A stretch of 14,370 bases of DNA from positions 1 through 14,370 of the forward strand of contig CALANC010000199.1 in the NCBI GenBank assembly GCA_937925895.1, given 5' to 3'. Below, piece by piece: positions 1 to 5,957 of this stretch; position 1 is the stretch's first letter, and every line of letters begins with the position of its first letter. Both the position numbers and the translations under genes were made by a program. The notes beneath the pieces were generated by a model. That model ran no database searches. It saw nothing but the letters and a program-made list of their open reading frames with translations, and was not told where the DNA came from. This stretch comes from an uncultured Desulfobacterales bacterium (lineage in GTDB: Bacteria; Desulfobacterota; Desulfobacteria; Desulfobacterales; UBA11574).

Positions 1-632
1 TTAGTTATTTTTGTTTTTTCATCCATAAAACGTTTGGGGTCTGAAGTAAGTCGGTTTCTTTCAAATTTTTCACCTGGATCATAATTACCTGAACCCAGGA
101 CATAGACATGCTTCAAACCCGCTTTAACCACACACCATGTAATGAGCCTGATGAACGTTCTAGGTACGGTCGAAGTCAAAATATCTACCATGGGTGATGT
201 CAAAACCATCTGATCTGCAACGTCTGGATGATCATGAATAAAACGGAGCGCAATATGTCCCCCCATAGAGTGCCCTAATATGATTAATGGAGATACCACC
301 AAAGGATCAACCTTCTTGCAAAAAAATAGGAATAAATCTTGTAAATAAATATCATAACTATCAATAAATCCTTTGTGCCTGTTTTTTAGCAGCCTGCTTG
401 AAAGCCCTTGCCCGCGCCAATCCAAACAGTAAACATCAAAACCTCTCTGATTTAACTCACCTATGGTCTCTTCATACTTCTCCATGAATTCTCGTCTGCC
501 AACGAGGAGCAAAATCGAACCTCGCTTCTCATCTCTGTGACATTGCCAGATGCCATAGCGGATCTTATGACCATCGGGTGTCGCCATAAAACTACCTGGC
601 GAAATCTTTTTCCCTCGAAAAAATTCAACCAT
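1..632 (-). CDS. Alpha/beta hydrolase, lysophospholipase/monoacylglycerol lipase (PldB-like), C-terminus missing
   Basis: The reverse-strand frame opens at an ATG and stays open for 210 codons to the left edge, so the gene is cut by the window. The nucleophile elbow GHSMGG lies at about residues 120-125 with Ser122 as the expected catalytic serine. Before it, a LDWRGQGLSSR stretch near residue 70 matches the strand and oxyanion region of lysophospholipase L2 and monoglyceride lipases. Near the cut end, NRLTSDPKRF also resembles that family. The Asp and His of the triad would lie beyond the edge. The family hydrolyses esters of lysophospholipids or monoacylglycerols; the substrate here is inferred. 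There is an in-frame stop eight codons upstream of the ATG and no strong ribosome binding site. Met16, with an AGG seven bases upstream, is an alternative start. No signal peptide is evident, so a cytoplasmic or membrane-associated enzyme is likely. Confidence 0.85.
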   Translation of the reverse strand, partial: MVEFFRGKKISPGSFMATPDGHKIRYGIWQCHRDEKRGSILLLVGRREFMEKYEETIGELNQRGFDVYCLDWRGQGLSSRLLKNRHKGFIDSYDIYLQDLFLFFCKKVDPLVVSPLIILGHSMGGHIALRFIHDHPDVADQMVLTSPMVDILTSTVPRTFIRLITWCVVKAGLKHVYVLGSGNYDPGEKFERNRLTSDPKRFMDEKTKIT

Positions 633-672
633 GGTTCGAAGTTCTGATATGATTCAAGTTTCCACCCCTAGC

Positions 673-706
673 AGGCATCAATGCTGGCAAGCATTCAGGA
701 GGCATC
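673..706 (-). other. Hairpin flanked by a 7-base direct repeat, in the leader of the hydrolase gene
   Basis: On the plus strand AATGCT (680-685) and AGCATT (690-695) are perfect inverted repeats around a 4-base loop. AGGCATC occurs on both sides, at 673-679 and 700-706. The element sits in the 217-base gap between the hydrolase start and the uvsE stop. No T-run follows on either strand, so it is not an intrinsic terminator. Any regulatory role is a guess. Confidence 0.3.
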
Positions 707-786
707 CATATTCGTTTCACTCGCATATCTCCGTCACGGGTAAGGCTGGATACGTTTTGTCTTTAGATTAACTAAAATTTAGACAG

Positions 787-815
787 ATGGTATTTCAAAG
801 AAGAGGTGTCGTCAA
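787..815 (-). promoter_or_regulatory. Candidate sigma70 promoter for the hydrolase gene
   Basis: Read on the minus strand, TTGACG (810-815) is followed after 17 bases by TACCAT (787-792). The -35 is a 5/6 match and the -10 a 4/6 match. It points at the hydrolase start at 632 and would leave a leader of about 150 bases that includes the hairpin at 673-706. It lies just past the uvsE stop, so it could separate this gene from the uvsE transcript. Support is from consensus and spacing only. Confidence 0.4.
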
Positions 816-849
816 TAAGCAAAATTGCCTAATAGACAGTTGGTGTTCA

Positions 850-1782
850 TCATATCAGAGGAGATGAAATTGAGCCGGTACCAGAGGGGTTTAGCTGAAG
901 GTCTTGTTTTAACTTAATCACGGCCAATTCCTTGGCCTTGGCTTCCACTTCAACCGTGATGTCGAGATCCCTCCAACAGGGTGGGAAATCAGCTGCATCG
1001 ATGTAATCATGATGATTGCCGGGATTGCTGGATTCCCAGCCATTCTTGGAACTGGACAAGTGAAAAAGCGGTTCGCGGTTCCAGGTGTTTAGAGCCAGTT
1101 CCGTGGTTGCTTCGATACTGCTTCCGTCAGGCAGACAGCGATGATGGTGCACGTCATAAACCAGAGGGATGCCCATCTCCCGGCAGATCGGCAGCAAATC
1201 CTTGGGCGCGTATATTCGGTCGTCGTTTTCCAGGGTCAGGCGCGAACGCAACGCTTCGGGGAGTAGTTCTATTTGCATTCGGAGGCGTCTGAGAGATGCG
1301 GCTTTATCCCCGTAAGCCCCTCCACCGTGAATGTTGATAACATCCACATTGACCCATTGAGCAACCTCTGCCTGATAGATCAGATCGGCAATAGAACGCT
1401 GAACCACGTCAGTGCTCGGTGAAGATAGCAGGATAAACTGGTCGGGATGAAACGTCGTTCGGATATCATGCTTCCGGCAAAACCTGCCGCAATCCTCGAA
1501 TGTTTGTATTATTCTATCGTGGGTGGGCAAATCTTCTATGCAATAGCCCAATTCAGGATGGGTTTTTAGGGGCAGTATCTGGCTGTTGATTCGAAAATCT
1601 TTAATGTCATGATCGCGGCAATATCTCAGGGCTTCGTGCAGGGCTTGGGCATTGTGCCGACAAATTTCGGCAATGTAGTTGCGCTGTTGATCCCGGGAAA
1701 AGGTCTGAAGATATTTGGCGGTTGTGCGGCGAAATTTAATGGGCTCTTGTCGAAAAATGCAGCACAGTCCAAAACGAATCAT
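850..1782 (-). CDS. uvsE: UV DNA damage endonuclease (UVDE/UvsE family)
   Basis: This 310-residue protein fits the UvdE TIM-barrel family, which nicks DNA 5' of UV photoproducts and some other lesions to start photolyase-independent excision repair. Expected metal ligands by position are His75 (LKTHP), His112 (FHPDQF), His152 (NIHGGG), Glu185 (LENDD), Asp210 and His213 (YDVHHH), His241 (FHLSS) and Glu278 or Glu280 (EVEAK). Gln115-Phe116 fall where the family has its Gln-Tyr lesion-probing pair. One oddity: two residues before His241 there is Leu239, where the Thermus enzyme has the carboxylated lysine of the PK-x-H-x-S motif. An AAGGA lies nine bases before the ATG. The gene follows the DUF523-DUF1722 gene by 32 bases on the same strand, so the two are probably cotranscribed. 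Length is normal for the family. Confidence 0.92.
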   Translation of the reverse strand: MIRFGLCCIFRQEPIKFRRTTAKYLQTFSRDQQRNYIAEICRHNAQALHEALRYCRDHDIKDFRINSQILPLKTHPELGYCIEDLPTHDRIIQTFEDCGRFCRKHDIRTTFHPDQFILLSSPSTDVVQRSIADLIYQAEVAQWVNVDVINIHGGGAYGDKAASLRRLRMQIELLPEALRSRLTLENDDRIYAPKDLLPICREMGIPLVYDVHHHRCLPDGSSIEATTELALNTWNREPLFHLSSSKNGWESSNPGNHHDYIDAADFPPCWRDLDITVEVEAKAKELAVIKLKQDLQLNPSGTGSISSPLI

Positions 1783-1814
1783 GAAATGATTTCCTTATTT
1801 ATAAACAGTATATG

Positions 1815-2765
1815 CTAGACGTGATTGCGCAACTTCAAGGCAATGGGGTGCGGATTTAAATAGTATTGCTGCTGTAAATACGGTTGCCGGTACTTTCTGA
1901 CGAAATGATTGAGAAGCGTGATCGGCACGATTAACGGAACATATTCACGGCGATATTGGTCGATGATTTCGAGCAGTTCCTGCTTTTCGTCCTTGGACAA
2001 ATGCTGTTTGAAATACCCCATGACATGTTGGAGAACATTGATATTTTTTTTCAACGTGGTTTTCAATCGCAGCGCTTCCATCAGCTGGTTTTCATATTCA
2101 GTGAATAATTTTTCCACAGGCAGGGCTTTGCCTTCGGCTACCAGCTTTCCCATGGTGCGGAGATGCTTGGGGCTGTGGGACATGATCAGCAGTTTATGGC
2201 GGGTGTGAAAATCGACCAGTATCCCCATACTTTTCCTTTTGGACAAGGCTTCGCGCCATCGTTTCAGCGTAAAAATCTGCTCGATAAACGTTTCCCGAAG
2301 TTTGGCATCATTGAGCCGACCGTCTTCTTCTACCGGAATCAAAGGAAAATACTCAGAAAATATGCGCGCAAAAATGCCGACGCCTTTCTTTTGCGGCATC
2401 CCTTTAAAATTTTTTACGGGAACATTGAACCGGCCACTGCTGGGGGAATTTTTTCTAAAAATAAACCCACACAAATTCTCTTTTTCCAGATCCTTGACCT
2501 TCTCTCGGGCCCACCGGATCATCCGGTCGGTGTGATCAATGTCTGTCTTTGAGGTAACCAGGCGGGGATTGTCAGGGTCCCCTACCAGTCGCATGGTTTC
2601 CCTGGGAACGCCTAATCCGCATTCCACCTCGGGACATACCGGTACATATTCCATATAGAGTCCCAGTGTATCGGTGATATAACGATCCCGTTTATGACCG
2701 GCGTTCCAGCGAACAGTATGACCCAGGAGGCAGGCGCTGACTCCGATTTTAATCCGGTTTTCCAT
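1815..2765 (-). CDS. DUF523-DUF1722 fusion (TudS-like desulfurase domain plus YbgA-type domain)
   Basis: Residues 1-140 match DUF523, the family of the iron-sulfur thiouracil desulfurase TudS. SACLLG gives Cys12, and VCPEVECGLGVPRE gives Cys44, Glu46 and Cys49. Residues about 170-305 match DUF1722 (YbgA), recognisable by DFHTRHKLLIMSHSPKHLRTMG. The domain fusion is common in bacteria and often sits near photolyase genes. Here the neighbour 32 bases downstream is uvsE, another UV-repair gene, so a link to UV or thiolated-base damage is a reasonable inference. Oddity: the segment where DUF523 proteins usually read SPSCG reads SPSSG (residues 107-111), so the third expected cluster cysteine is Ser110; Cys49 or Cys99 might substitute. 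GAGGA lies nine bases before the ATG. The domain assignment is firm; the reaction in this organism is not established. Confidence 0.88.
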   Translation of the reverse strand: MENRIKIGVSACLLGHTVRWNAGHKRDRYITDTLGLYMEYVPVCPEVECGLGVPRETMRLVGDPDNPRLVTSKTDIDHTDRMIRWAREKVKDLEKENLCGFIFRKNSPSSGRFNVPVKNFKGMPQKKGVGIFARIFSEYFPLIPVEEDGRLNDAKLRETFIEQIFTLKRWREALSKRKSMGILVDFHTRHKLLIMSHSPKHLRTMGKLVAEGKALPVEKLFTEYENQLMEALRLKTTLKKNINVLQHVMGYFKQHLSKDEKQELLEIIDQYRREYVPLIVPITLLNHFVRKYRQPYLQQQYYLNPHPIALKLRNHV

Positions 2766-2860
2766 TGCAACAATTCCTCGATTAACCCGGTGATTGGTTG
2801 TTATCGGATCGTCCGGCCTCTAAAGATGGATGGTTTTTACTCTTGAGTCCTTACAGGTTC

Positions 2861-3238
2861 CTATTCTCCACCTATCAGCGGTCTTTCCTTATCCAGTTTA
2901 AAATAAACCAGAAACCTGGGTTCATTTTTGCCGTCATCGGAAGGATAGCTTCTTCTGGCCAACGATGTAATCAGATCGGAATCCTTCTCCTCTCGTAATT
3001 TCGTCAGGTAAAGCCTTTTTCCTTTATATCCCGGACCGTCTTCCCTGAACAAATACGTTGCGTGTGGATTCGACTGGATGTTTTTATGCGTCAATCGTTC
3101 TCTCATAATAAACGCCAGAGATTCATCTTCCATAACATGCGGCCTGGCGTAAACCGCCGAATTGACGTTGCCACTGCCATTTGACGTAGACAGTACGCCA
3201 AAGCCTGTATGGTTTTCGAAATATTCTTTAAGTTCCAT
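2861..3238 (-). CDS. Pyridoxamine 5'-phosphate oxidase-like, FMN-binding split-barrel protein
   Basis: This 125-residue protein has the layout of small PNPOx-like split barrels: an N-terminal strand GFGVLSTS, then NSAVYARPHVM, a basic segment around THKNIQSNPHATYLF (residues 50-64), and a C-terminal strand FLVYFKLD. Members bind FMN, F420 or haem as homodimers. The true substrate cannot be read from sequence, and it need not be a pyridoxamine phosphate oxidase. A near-perfect AGGAGG sits six bases before the ATG, and a TTGACT-17-TAATAT promoter lies about 50-75 bases upstream, so good expression is likely. A 31-base dyad adjoins the -35 element and may bind a regulator. It is followed at 95 bases by the DUF523-DUF1722 gene on the same strand, so readthrough into it is possible but unproven. 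Confidence 0.83.
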   Translation of the reverse strand: MELKEYFENHTGFGVLSTSNGSGNVNSAVYARPHVMEDESLAFIMRERLTHKNIQSNPHATYLFREDGPGYKGKRLYLTKLREEKDSDLITSLARRSYPSDDGKNEPRFLVYFKLDKERPLIGGE

Positions 3239-3286
3239 GAGAACCTCCTATATCTTCCTTAAAGTGTGTTGAAATACATCTCTCGA

Positions 3287-3315
3287 ATATTAATACCGCA
3301 TTCGTGTACAGTCAA
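3287..3315 (-). promoter_or_regulatory. Sigma70-type promoter of the split-barrel gene
   Basis: On the minus strand TTGACT (3310-3315) and TAATAT (3287-3292) are separated by exactly 17 bases; matches to consensus are 5/6 and 4/6. Transcription would begin near 3280, giving a leader of about 40 bases that ends in a strong AGGAGG. The spacer also contains the palindrome TGTACA. This is the best vegetative promoter in the window. Confidence 0.7.
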
Positions 3316-3321
3316 ATTTTT

Positions 3322-3352
3322 TGCCTAGGATTTCACGGAAATCCATTTGGCA
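3322..3352. promoter_or_regulatory. Dyad-symmetric operator candidate upstream of the 3287-3315 promoter
   Basis: Core arms GGATTTC (3328-3334) and GAAATCC (3338-3344) are perfect inverted repeats around ACG. Outer arms TGCC (3322-3325) and GGCA (3349-3352) extend the symmetry. It begins seven bases upstream of the -35 box, which centres it near -57 of the expected start site, a usual place for an activator or upstream repressor. On the minus strand it is followed by A residues, not T, so it is not a terminator. The regulator is unknown and no regulator gene lies next to it. Confidence 0.45.
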
Positions 3353-3550
3353 CCATCCCTTTTGCGTTGTTGTCGCCACATAAAAAAGGAAATGCCCGAA
3401 TTAAATAGCGGTTAATATTTGTATTTTAATTGGTTTTTTATTATTGTCCCCATTAATGACTTTATTGATAACTAAACCTGAGAGTCATTTTTTGATGAAT
3501 TTGCTTTTCGGGAAAAGTCGATGAATTATTTCCTGGAAACCGGAGATAGT

Positions 3551-4495
3551 ATGTTTGAAAAGGTCTTAGCTGCAAAAGAGAGACTAAAGGGTTTCGCAAA
3601 TGTCACGCCGGTAATGACGTCACGAACTGTCAACCGACTTGTTGGAGCGGAAGTTTATTTTAAATGTGAGAATCTGCAGCGGGTTGGGGCATTTAAGTTT
3701 CGCGGCGCATTCAATAGTATCTCTCAACTTTCAAAAGCAGAGAAAGCGCGAGGTGTCATTACATACTCATCAGGGAATCATGCGCAAGCAATAGCTTTGG
3801 TCGGCCAAATGCTGAATGTTCAAACAACAATCGTAATGCCTAACAATGCCCCTACAACTAAGCGGGCGGCTACCGAAGCTTACGGCGCAACGATTGTTGA
3901 ATACGATCCTGTCAAAGCAGACCGGGAGGATATTGCCAAGGAACTGGAAACCATGAACGACTATACGATGATCCCGCCATTTGACCACGTGGACGTAATA
4001 GCTGGCCAAGGTACCGCCGCTCTGGAAATGTTTGAGGAAATCGGTAAACTCGATATGCTACTTGTTCCTTGCGGCGGAGGTGGACTGTTGAGCGGTTCAG
4101 CAATTGCCGCCAAAGACATGTCACCGAATTGCCGAATAATCGGTATCGAACCGGAACTTGCCGACGATGCGACCAAGTCATTTAAAACAAAAAGGCTGCA
4201 CCGTGTAAAAAATCCGCCGACCATAGCTGACGGAACCCGCACTCCGTCGTTAGGTCAAATTACCTTTCCGTTGGTGTTGAAGTACGTGGACGACATGATA
4301 ACAGTTTCAGAAGAAGCCATTATAGAAGCAGTAAAATTCCTGTTTTCCCGGATGAAGCTTGTCGTCGAACCGTCAGGCGCACTCGGGTTGGCGGCCTTAC
4401 TGAGCCGAAAAGTGATACCAGAAGGCCGAATTGGCATCATTTTAAGCGGTGGTAACATTGATTCAGCTACTATGACAACGATTTTAAACTCCTGA
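3551..4495 (+). CDS. PLP-dependent threonine/serine dehydratase (serine racemase-like, no ACT domain)
   Basis: This fold-type II PLP enzyme deaminates threonine or serine to 2-oxobutyrate or pyruvate plus ammonia. Counting from this start (314 residues), Lys49 in GAFKFRGA is the Schiff-base lysine, SSGNHA (73-78) holds the substrate carboxylate, GGGGL (175-179) cradles the PLP phosphate, and Ser299 in LSGGN would face the pyridine nitrogen. EPELADD puts Glu200, Ala204 and Asp206 where serine racemase and hydroxyaspartate dehydratases bind a divalent cation. So serine racemase or threo-3-hydroxyaspartate ammonia-lyase activity is an alternative. There is no C-terminal ACT domain, so isoleucine feedback of the IlvA type is not expected. 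Start choice: GGAG lies five bases before this ATG, while the in-frame ATG at 3521 has only a weak GGGAAA. The methyltransferase gene follows after 59 bases. Confidence 0.9.
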   Translation: MFEKVLAAKERLKGFANVTPVMTSRTVNRLVGAEVYFKCENLQRVGAFKFRGAFNSISQLSKAEKARGVITYSSGNHAQAIALVGQMLNVQTTIVMPNNAPTTKRAATEAYGATIVEYDPVKADREDIAKELETMNDYTMIPPFDHVDVIAGQGTAALEMFEEIGKLDMLLVPCGGGGLLSGSAIAAKDMSPNCRIIGIEPELADDATKSFKTKRLHRVKNPPTIADGTRTPSLGQITFPLVLKYVDDMITVSEEAIIEAVKFLFSRMKLVVEPSGALGLAALLSRKVIPEGRIGIILSGGNIDSATMTTILNS

Positions 4496-4554
4496 ACATA
4501 CCGGTGTGCAAATAAGTTGTAGGGTATTACCTTCTATGTTAACAATATGAGAAT

Positions 4555-5403
4555 ATGGACAATCGACACAATCCGCATGACCCAATCGCGGCACATTATA
4601 AGACTGACGGCTTGCTCAATCGAGTAATTTCAGCCCTTCGCAAGACCCACGGCAGCCTTGACCGTCTGACTCCCGCTGACCTCGCACCAATAGACAGTTT
4701 CCACATCCGGGGCCGGGCGGCAACAACCGAACTGGCAAAGCGAGCAGGAATCTCGTCTAGATGGCAAATACTAGACGTGGGATCAGGACCCGGAGGAACG
4801 GCGCGTTTTCTGGCGGCCGAATACGGATGTCAGGTGACAGGGCTGGACTTGACGGCAGAATATGTCTCACTGGCGAAACGCTTGTCGGAAATCGTGGGCT
4901 TGGAGGATACGACGCAGTTTGAACAGGGGAATGCGCTTTTCATGCCTTTTGGAGCGGAGAATTTCGACTGCATCTGGATGGAACATCTGCAGATGAACAT
5001 CGCCGACAAAAGTAAGCTCGTGCTGGAAATACATCGCGTACTCAAAGCTGAAGGACGTTTGGTCATGCACGAAGTCTTCAAGGGTGATGCAGGCGAACCC
5101 CACCTGCCTGTACCATGGTCAGAGGATTCTTCTACAAGTTTTATGGTAACTCCGGGAAAAATGCGGCAGATATTGCTTGCTCAGGGATTTGAGATCATAG
5201 AGTGGATAGATGTCACCGATTCAGCCAGAGAATGGTTTCGATCCGTACAAAACCGAATAGTTAAATCGGGACTAAGGCCGGTCGGCATACACCTCCTCAT
5301 GGGTTTAAATGCCGAAGAGAAGATGGCCAACGTAAACAGAAACCTTCAAGAAAGACGGATAAAATTGATTCAGGCTCTGATGAAGAAGCCCAAGTATATT
5401 TAG
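4555..5403 (+). CDS. Class I SAM-dependent methyltransferase (UbiE/methyltransferase type 11-like)
   Basis: The protein has 282 residues with a Rossmann methyltransferase core at about 70-180. Motif I is LDVGSGPGG (about 73-81), followed by an acidic residue at the second strand (TGLDLT), NALFMPF before the third acidic region, and EIHRVLKAEGRLVMHEVF as the usual post-core helix and strand. The N-terminal 60 residues, including LTPADLAPIDSFHIRGR, resemble methyltransferases acting on small amines or lipidic quinones, but the substrate cannot be told from sequence. No signal peptide or membrane segment is evident, so it is cytoplasmic. It lies 59 bases after the dehydratase and 28 bases before the 84-residue gene, all on the same strand, so cotranscription is plausible. 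The ribosome binding site is weak (GAGAAT very close to the ATG). Confidence 0.85.
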   Translation: MDNRHNPHDPIAAHYKTDGLLNRVISALRKTHGSLDRLTPADLAPIDSFHIRGRAATTELAKRAGISSRWQILDVGSGPGGTARFLAAEYGCQVTGLDLTAEYVSLAKRLSEIVGLEDTTQFEQGNALFMPFGAENFDCIWMEHLQMNIADKSKLVLEIHRVLKAEGRLVMHEVFKGDAGEPHLPVPWSEDSSTSFMVTPGKMRQILLAQGFEIIEWIDVTDSAREWFRSVQNRIVKSGLRPVGIHLLMGLNAEEKMANVNRNLQERRIKLIQALMKKPKYI

Positions 5404-5431
5404 ATGAACTTTTACTTTTTTTGAGGAAAAA

Positions 5432-5686
5432 ATGGCAAAACACTCTCATAATTTTGTTGATTCTTACGATGGGTTCGTAGGATTTGGTTTAGATCGAAAA
5501 ACTGATGAAAATACGATTGTCTTTTATCTGCAAAAGTTTTCCGATGATGCGCTTATGAAAAAATTGGTCAAAAGATTGACAGATGACGAACTCAGCGAAA
5601 TCTTTCATCTGCTGACTCGCCTTCTGAAAAATCATTTGGAAAATACCGAGTACCATAGTCTTTTTTTGAAAGACAATCATGGTTAA
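5432..5686 (+). CDS. Small uncharacterised cytoplasmic protein, 84 residues
   Basis: The protein is short, soluble and charged with no membrane segment, signal or cysteine. The N-terminal part (VGFGLDRKTDENTIVFYLQKF) looks like beta strands. The C-terminal half (about residues 38-78) is probably helical, with regular Leu/Ile spacing and acidic and basic faces. I associate proteins of this appearance with sulfate-reducing Desulfobacterota, where they are annotated only as cytoplasmic or hypothetical; that is recollection, not a search. GAGG lies six to nine bases before the ATG, which supports real translation. It follows the methyltransferase by 28 bases. Its stop codon abuts the left end of a palindromic repeat, so the transcript probably ends with that hairpin. 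No function can be assigned. Confidence 0.72.
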   Translation: MAKHSHNFVDSYDGFVGFGLDRKTDENTIVFYLQKFSDDALMKKLVKRLTDDELSEIFHLLTRLLKNHLENTEYHSLFLKDNHG

Positions 5687-5823
5687 CCCGAATATTTCAC
5701 GCGTCTGCTGCGTTCATTTGCAAGGCATTCAGGGGCGCAGCCGTAGTTTTCTACTGCAAGCCCCTGATAACGCAGCAAATGGGTGCATCAGGCAGCGCCC
5801 AGAGGGTGAAAATATTTCAGGTT
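5685..5823. repeat. Long imperfect palindrome (about 139 bases), MITE- or REP-like intergenic element
   Basis: The outer arms AACCCGAATATTTCAC (5685-5700) and GTGAAAATATTTCAGGTT (5806-5823) are imperfect inverted repeats. Inside them CTGCTGCGTTCATTTGC (5705-5721) faces a degenerate copy within 5772-5798. At the centre CAGGGGC (5730-5736) pairs with GCCCCTG (5760-5766), around GTAG-TTTT-CTAC (5743-5754). It has no coding capacity and is more GC-rich than the flanks. This nested foldback shape is typical of non-autonomous dispersed repeats. It begins at the stop codon of the preceding gene. Lack of a following T-run argues against a classical terminator, though the transcript could fold and protect the 3' end. 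Confidence 0.6.
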
Positions 5824-5910
5824 GAAAAGAAAAAACTCAGGGTACGAAGTGTAACCTATAAAATAGTGCTGTTAATTGAATTAAGCCAAAAATATTTTTT
5901 TTAAAAATTG

Positions 5911-5936
5911 CTGAAATATTTTCATGAAATATTCAG
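5911..5936 (+). other. AT-rich hairpin in the aminopeptidase leader
   Basis: CTGAA and TATTT on the left pair with AAATA and TTCAG on the right, giving ten base pairs with one bulged A and a 5-base loop. It ends eight bases before the AGGAG ribosome binding site at 5945-5949. TTAATTGAATTAA, a perfect 13-base palindrome, lies upstream at 5872-5884. In such AT-rich DNA either could be chance. A translational or RNA-stability role is only a possibility. Confidence 0.3.
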
Positions 5937-5957
5937 GCTAAGAAAGGAGTTAAGAAG

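Larger units (their letters stand above)
3239..3550. other. Divergent intergenic region (312 bases) between the split-barrel gene and the dehydratase
   Basis: The left half carries the minus-strand promoter (3287-3315) and the dyad (3322-3352) described separately. The right half, from about 3380, is very AT-rich and must carry the plus-strand promoter for the dehydratase, but no convincing -35/-10 pair stands out. AATGACT (3455-3461) and AGTCATT (3483-3489) form a 7-base inverted repeat with a 21-base spacer. No RNA gene is seen. If the upstream ATG at 3521 is used, the gap shortens by 30 bases. Confidence 0.5.

Noticed and set aside
1793..1810. LexA-like half-site (TACTGT followed by an AT-rich run) upstream of uvsE
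   Set aside because: Only the left half matches; the right half reads AAGG rather than ACAG. Given the AT content, this is likely chance, and deltaproteobacterial LexA sites often differ from the E. coli consensus.
2163..2552. 129-residue plus-strand frame over the DUF523 gene
   Set aside because: It lies wholly antisense to a well-supported gene, has no ribosome site and shows no recognisable family; it is a shadow frame.
3455..3489. AATGACT/AGTCATT inverted repeat before the dehydratase
   Set aside because: Seven-base arms with a 21-base AT-rich spacer are easily expected by chance; no T-run follows, and there is no link to a known operator. Mentioned only in the intergenic entry.
3521..3550. 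Upstream ATG giving a 324-residue dehydratase
   Set aside because: Its ribosome site is weak, and the extra ten residues have no counterpart in the family. The ATG at 3551 has GGAG at a good distance. It remains possible.
5730..5766. GC-rich hairpin as an intrinsic terminator for the methyltransferase unit
   Set aside because: The stem is strong, but it is followed by ATAACGC, not a T-run, and it sits inside a larger palindrome, so a repeat element explains it better.
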